The notes under the pieces are model-generated. The model saw only the letters and a list, made by a program, of their open reading frames with translations. It was not told the DNA's origin and searched no databases. A program made the translations under genes and the position numbers. A stretch of DNA of 5,158 nt from an uncultured Muribaculaceae bacterium (GTDB lineage Bacteria > Bacteroidota > Bacteroidia > Bacteroidales > Muribaculaceae), in contig CAMWXQ010000113.1 of the NCBI GenBank assembly GCA_947178235.1, positions 1-5,158 of the forward strand. The letters are read 5' to 3'. Below are positions 4,816-5,158 of this stretch, piece after piece; position 1 is the stretch's first letter; every line of letters begins with the position of its first letter.

Positions 4816-5158
4816 ATGGCAACCCAGGAAGACGTTTTCAAGAAAATTGTGAGCCACGCCAAGGAGTATGGCTTCGTGTTCCCTTCGTCCGAAATCTATG
4901 ACGGCCTCTCGGCTGTCTATGACTACGGCCAGAACGGCGTCGAGCTCAAAAACAACATCAAACGCTACTGGTGGGATTCGATGACCCTCCTGCACGAGAA
5001 CATCGTGGGCATCGACTCGGCCATCTTCATGCACCCGACCATCTGGAAGGCTTCGGGCCACGTGGATGCCTTCAACGATCCTCTGATCGACAACCGCGAC
5101 TCGAAGAAGCGCTACCGCGCCGATGTACTCATCGAGGAGCAGATAGCCAAGCTTGACG
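4816..5158 (+). CDS. glyQS: Glycine--tRNA ligase (alpha2 type), N-terminal part
   Basis: This enzyme charges tRNA-Gly with glycine using ATP in the cytoplasm; it is a class II synthetase that works as a homodimer. The first 114 codons are present and the gene runs off the right edge (the full protein in this group is about 510-515 residues). Recognisable family blocks are [22 protein letters not shown] (about residues 17-38, here P24 and G38 included), the [14 protein letters not shown] helix (about 43-56), [21 protein letters not shown] (about 62-82) and the [22 protein letters not shown] segment (about 87-108). Together these identify the eukaryote/archaeal-like single-chain GlyRS of Bacteroidota rather than the alpha2beta2 GlyQ/GlyS enzyme. 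The ATG at 4816 is the only good start and lies about 58 nt after a clear -7 box. Codon use is G+C-rich and unlike the AT-rich prophage control region, consistent with native host DNA. Confidence 0.96.
   Translation, partial: MATQEDVFKKIVSHAKEYGFVFPSSEIYDGLSAVYDYGQNGVELKNNIKRYWWDSMTLLHENIVGIDSAIFMHPTIWKASGHVDAFNDPLIDNRDSKKRYRADVLIEEQIAKLD

Noticed and set aside
1..5158. CRISPR arrays, rRNA or tRNA genes
   Set aside because: No regularly spaced repeat array and no tRNA- or rRNA-like sequence was seen, including no tRNA with CTA anticodon within this window.

Overview
The window reads as Bacteroidales (Bacteroidota) DNA. The right edge carries the start of a glycyl-tRNA synthetase of the single-chain alpha2 type, preceded by a Bacteroidales-type -7 box (TATCTTTG) and a leader without a Shine-Dalgarno sequence. 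The G+C-rich codon use of that gene would fit an Alistipes- or Parabacteroides-like host, but genus cannot be settled from this window.

Layout. (1) From base 1 to about 3207 lies the control and early end of a Mu-like transposable prophage. On the minus strand, reading leftward from about 2480, are four small, tightly overlapping early genes, followed by a Mu-type DDE transposase that runs off the left edge. Divergent to them, on the plus strand, is a repressor-like HTH gene (2646-3167). The 2481-2645 gap between them holds a leftward promoter overlaid with inverted and direct TCATACT-type repeats, as expected for an immunity switch. (2) From 3208 to 4459 is a complete IS4-family insertion sequence. 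It is bounded by 20-bp inverted repeats (19/20 match) and carries an intact 356-aa transposase with the full DDE plus YREK signature. It sits directly against the repressor-side end of the prophage. (3) From 4460 to 4815 is a gene-poor stretch rich in short palindromes (four GTTCC/GGAAC arms), ending in the glyQS promoter. (4) From 4816 to the end is the 5' part of glyQS.

The prophage genes show a consistent anomaly. Three minus-strand reading frames (transposase, an 80-codon gene and a 100-codon gene) are each interrupted by one amber TAG while the protein-like sequence continues on both sides. A fourth TAG lies directly before a TAA at the end of the 100-codon gene. No internal TAA or TGA was found in these frames. 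This pattern could mean TAG reassignment or suppression in the phage, or ordinary decay. The transposase also has a one-base frameshift in an A run, and the repressor start appears displaced by one extra A in a six-A run, so decay or homopolymer sequencing errors are serious alternatives. The prophage-host junction could not be located, because the IS sits at the edge of the recognisable phage sequence and has no obvious target-site duplication.
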